Below the pieces are notes generated by a model. The model was not told the DNA's origin. It was given only the letters and a program-made list of their open reading frames with translations, and searched no databases. A DNA stretch of 64,000 nucleotides from Arundinibacter roseus (lineage in GTDB: Bacteria; Bacteroidota; Bacteroidia; Cytophagales; Spirosomataceae). Each line of letters begins with the position of its first letter. The stretch's first letter is position 1. The DNA lies in the NCBI RefSeq assembly GCF_004348825.1, contig NZ_SMJU01000002.1, positions 62,001 through 126,000 on the forward strand, in the 5' to 3' direction. The position numbers and the translations under genes were made by a program. Of the stretch, positions 63,222 through 64,000 are shown in pieces.

Positions 63222-64000
63222 CTAGCTTTTACAACCGGTTCCGTGGATAACTATTTGACCATCAATTATTTCGTATTCCGACTCTACGGCTTTGCAGATC
63301 ACGTCCAATTTTTGATACAGCGAAAGCCCGTTTAAATTGGCAGTAAGCGGACACGAAAACATCAAATCTTCATTGTAAATAATATCGACTCCGTAGGCTT
63401 TTTTTAGCAGGAAAAAAACCTCACTTACAGGCCGATCCTCAAATTCAAATTGTTGAAATACCGGATTGGATGTGATGATCGTAGGTTCTTTTACCAGGCT
63501 CTTTACCATTCGAATTTCACTGCGGCTAAAAACAATCTGTTGATTAGGCGTTAAGATAACTCCCTGACGTTCTCTGATATTGGTGCGTTTTTTTTGTGGT
63601 TTGTTGCCTTCCATTGAAAATACCGATACTCGTCCGGTTTTTACTTTCACCACAATCTCTTTTGATTCATCGTAGGCCCTGATCCAGAAGCTTGTCCCTA
63701 ATACTTTGGTCACGAGCTCCTGCGTATAGACCCAAAACGGACGTTCCGGATTTTTGGCAACTTCAAAAAAAGCTTCGCCCTGTAAATGTATCTCCCGGAG
63801 ATTTTTTGCGAAAGGTTCAGGATATCGAATTCGACTTCCTTTTTGAAGATGAATTTTTGATCCGTCTTCAAGATTAATGACAAGAGGTTTTTCCGTAAAA
63901 TTTGATTTTTCCACCAATCGCCCTTCCTGAAATAAAGGCAGATTAGTTTGTACAGAGCCATCTGTTTTCTGAGGATTAACAGGCGCAGTAAAAAACCAAA
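63222..64000 (-). CDS. FecR-family anti-sigma factor, partial (PUL3; N-terminus beyond right edge)
   Basis: The frame stays open to the window edge, so about 259 residues are visible and the cytoplasmic and membrane parts are missing. The TTG at 63917 is an internal codon, not a start: in-frame residues FTAPVNPQKTDGSVQTNLPL precede it. FecR motifs are INLEDGSKIHLQKGSRIRYP, HLQGEAFFEVAKN and VLGTSFWIRAY, and the C-terminus YQKLDVICKAVESEYEIIDG parallels FecR2. It should regulate a sigma factor just outside the window. Confidence 0.92.
   Translation of the reverse strand, partial: WFFTAPVNPQKTDGSVQTNLPLFQEGRLVEKSNFTEKPLVINLEDGSKIHLQKGSRIRYPEPFAKNLREIHLQGEAFFEVAKNPERPFWVYTQELVTKVLGTSFWIRAYDESKEIVVKVKTGRVSVFSMEGNKPQKKRTNIRERQGVILTPNQQIVFSRSEIRMVKSLVKEPTIITSNPVFQQFEFEDRPVSEVFFLLKKAYGVDIIYNEDLMFSCPLTANLNGLSLYQKLDVICKAVESEYEIIDGQIVIHGTGCKS

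Noticed and set aside
63222-63917. TTG at 63917 as the start of a complete small FecR
   Set aside because: The frame stays open to the window edge with sensible residues, and a FecR needs the N-terminal cytoplasmic and membrane regions.

Overview
The window looks like chromosome from a Bacteroidota bacterium of the order Cytophagales, probably Spirosomaceae-like (Runella, Dyadobacter or Spirosoma relatives). The basis is three SusC/SusD pairs with ECF sigma/FecR regulators, a BshA bacillithiol enzyme, a DUF4834 protein, a Tat-exported GMC/gluconate-dehydrogenase pair, a PVC-type haem-binding fusion protein and few Shine-Dalgarno sites. The genus assignment is inference. I saw no rRNA, tRNA, transposase or phage module.

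Layout. 1-12.2 kb holds mostly housekeeping and small accessory genes: a truncated membrane protein at the left edge, a DMT exporter, a methyltransferase, a type II NADH dehydrogenase, bshA, a UbiA prenyltransferase, a TapB-like exported protein, purN, a DUF4834 protein, a GMC oxidoreductase with its small subunit, and a secreted tail-fibre-like protein. Rho-independent terminators separate most of these units.

12.4-29.3 kb is a complete type I-B CRISPR-Cas locus. A WYL regulator (+) faces a minus-strand operon cas6-cas8b-cas7-cas5-cas3-[kinase-like]-cas4-[AAA ATPase/DUF4143]-cas1-cas2. The leader and an array of 68 repeats and 67 spacers follow, read on the minus strand. Two non-canonical genes sit inside the operon: a miniature protein-kinase-like protein and an AAA ATPase with its own inverted-repeat upstream region. 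The interference genes (cas8b to cas3) are strikingly AT-rich (about 30% GC in sampled lines) next to cas6 and cas1 (about 57%), which suggests a mosaic locus. Two spacers come from the same target but differ by one base in length, suggesting two independent acquisitions.

29.9-64 kb is a run of polysaccharide-utilisation loci aimed at sulfated or uronate-rich glycans. PUL1 is sigma-fecR-susC-susD-sulfatase-sulfatase. PUL2 has the same plan with two further sulfatases. PUL3 is fecR (cut by the right edge)-susC-susD-heparinase II/III lyase. Between PUL1 and PUL2 lie a Tat-exported Gfo/Idh/MocA oxidoreductase and a four-domain SGNH/beta-propeller/HEAT/cytochrome c protein. A stem-loop follows every susD, and dispersed REP-like palindromes fill the three largest gene-free gaps. 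In the usual model for such clusters (inference here), the SusC STN domain signals through FecR to the sigma factor when glycan is bound, while the sulfatases and lyase trim the imported glycan in the periplasm.
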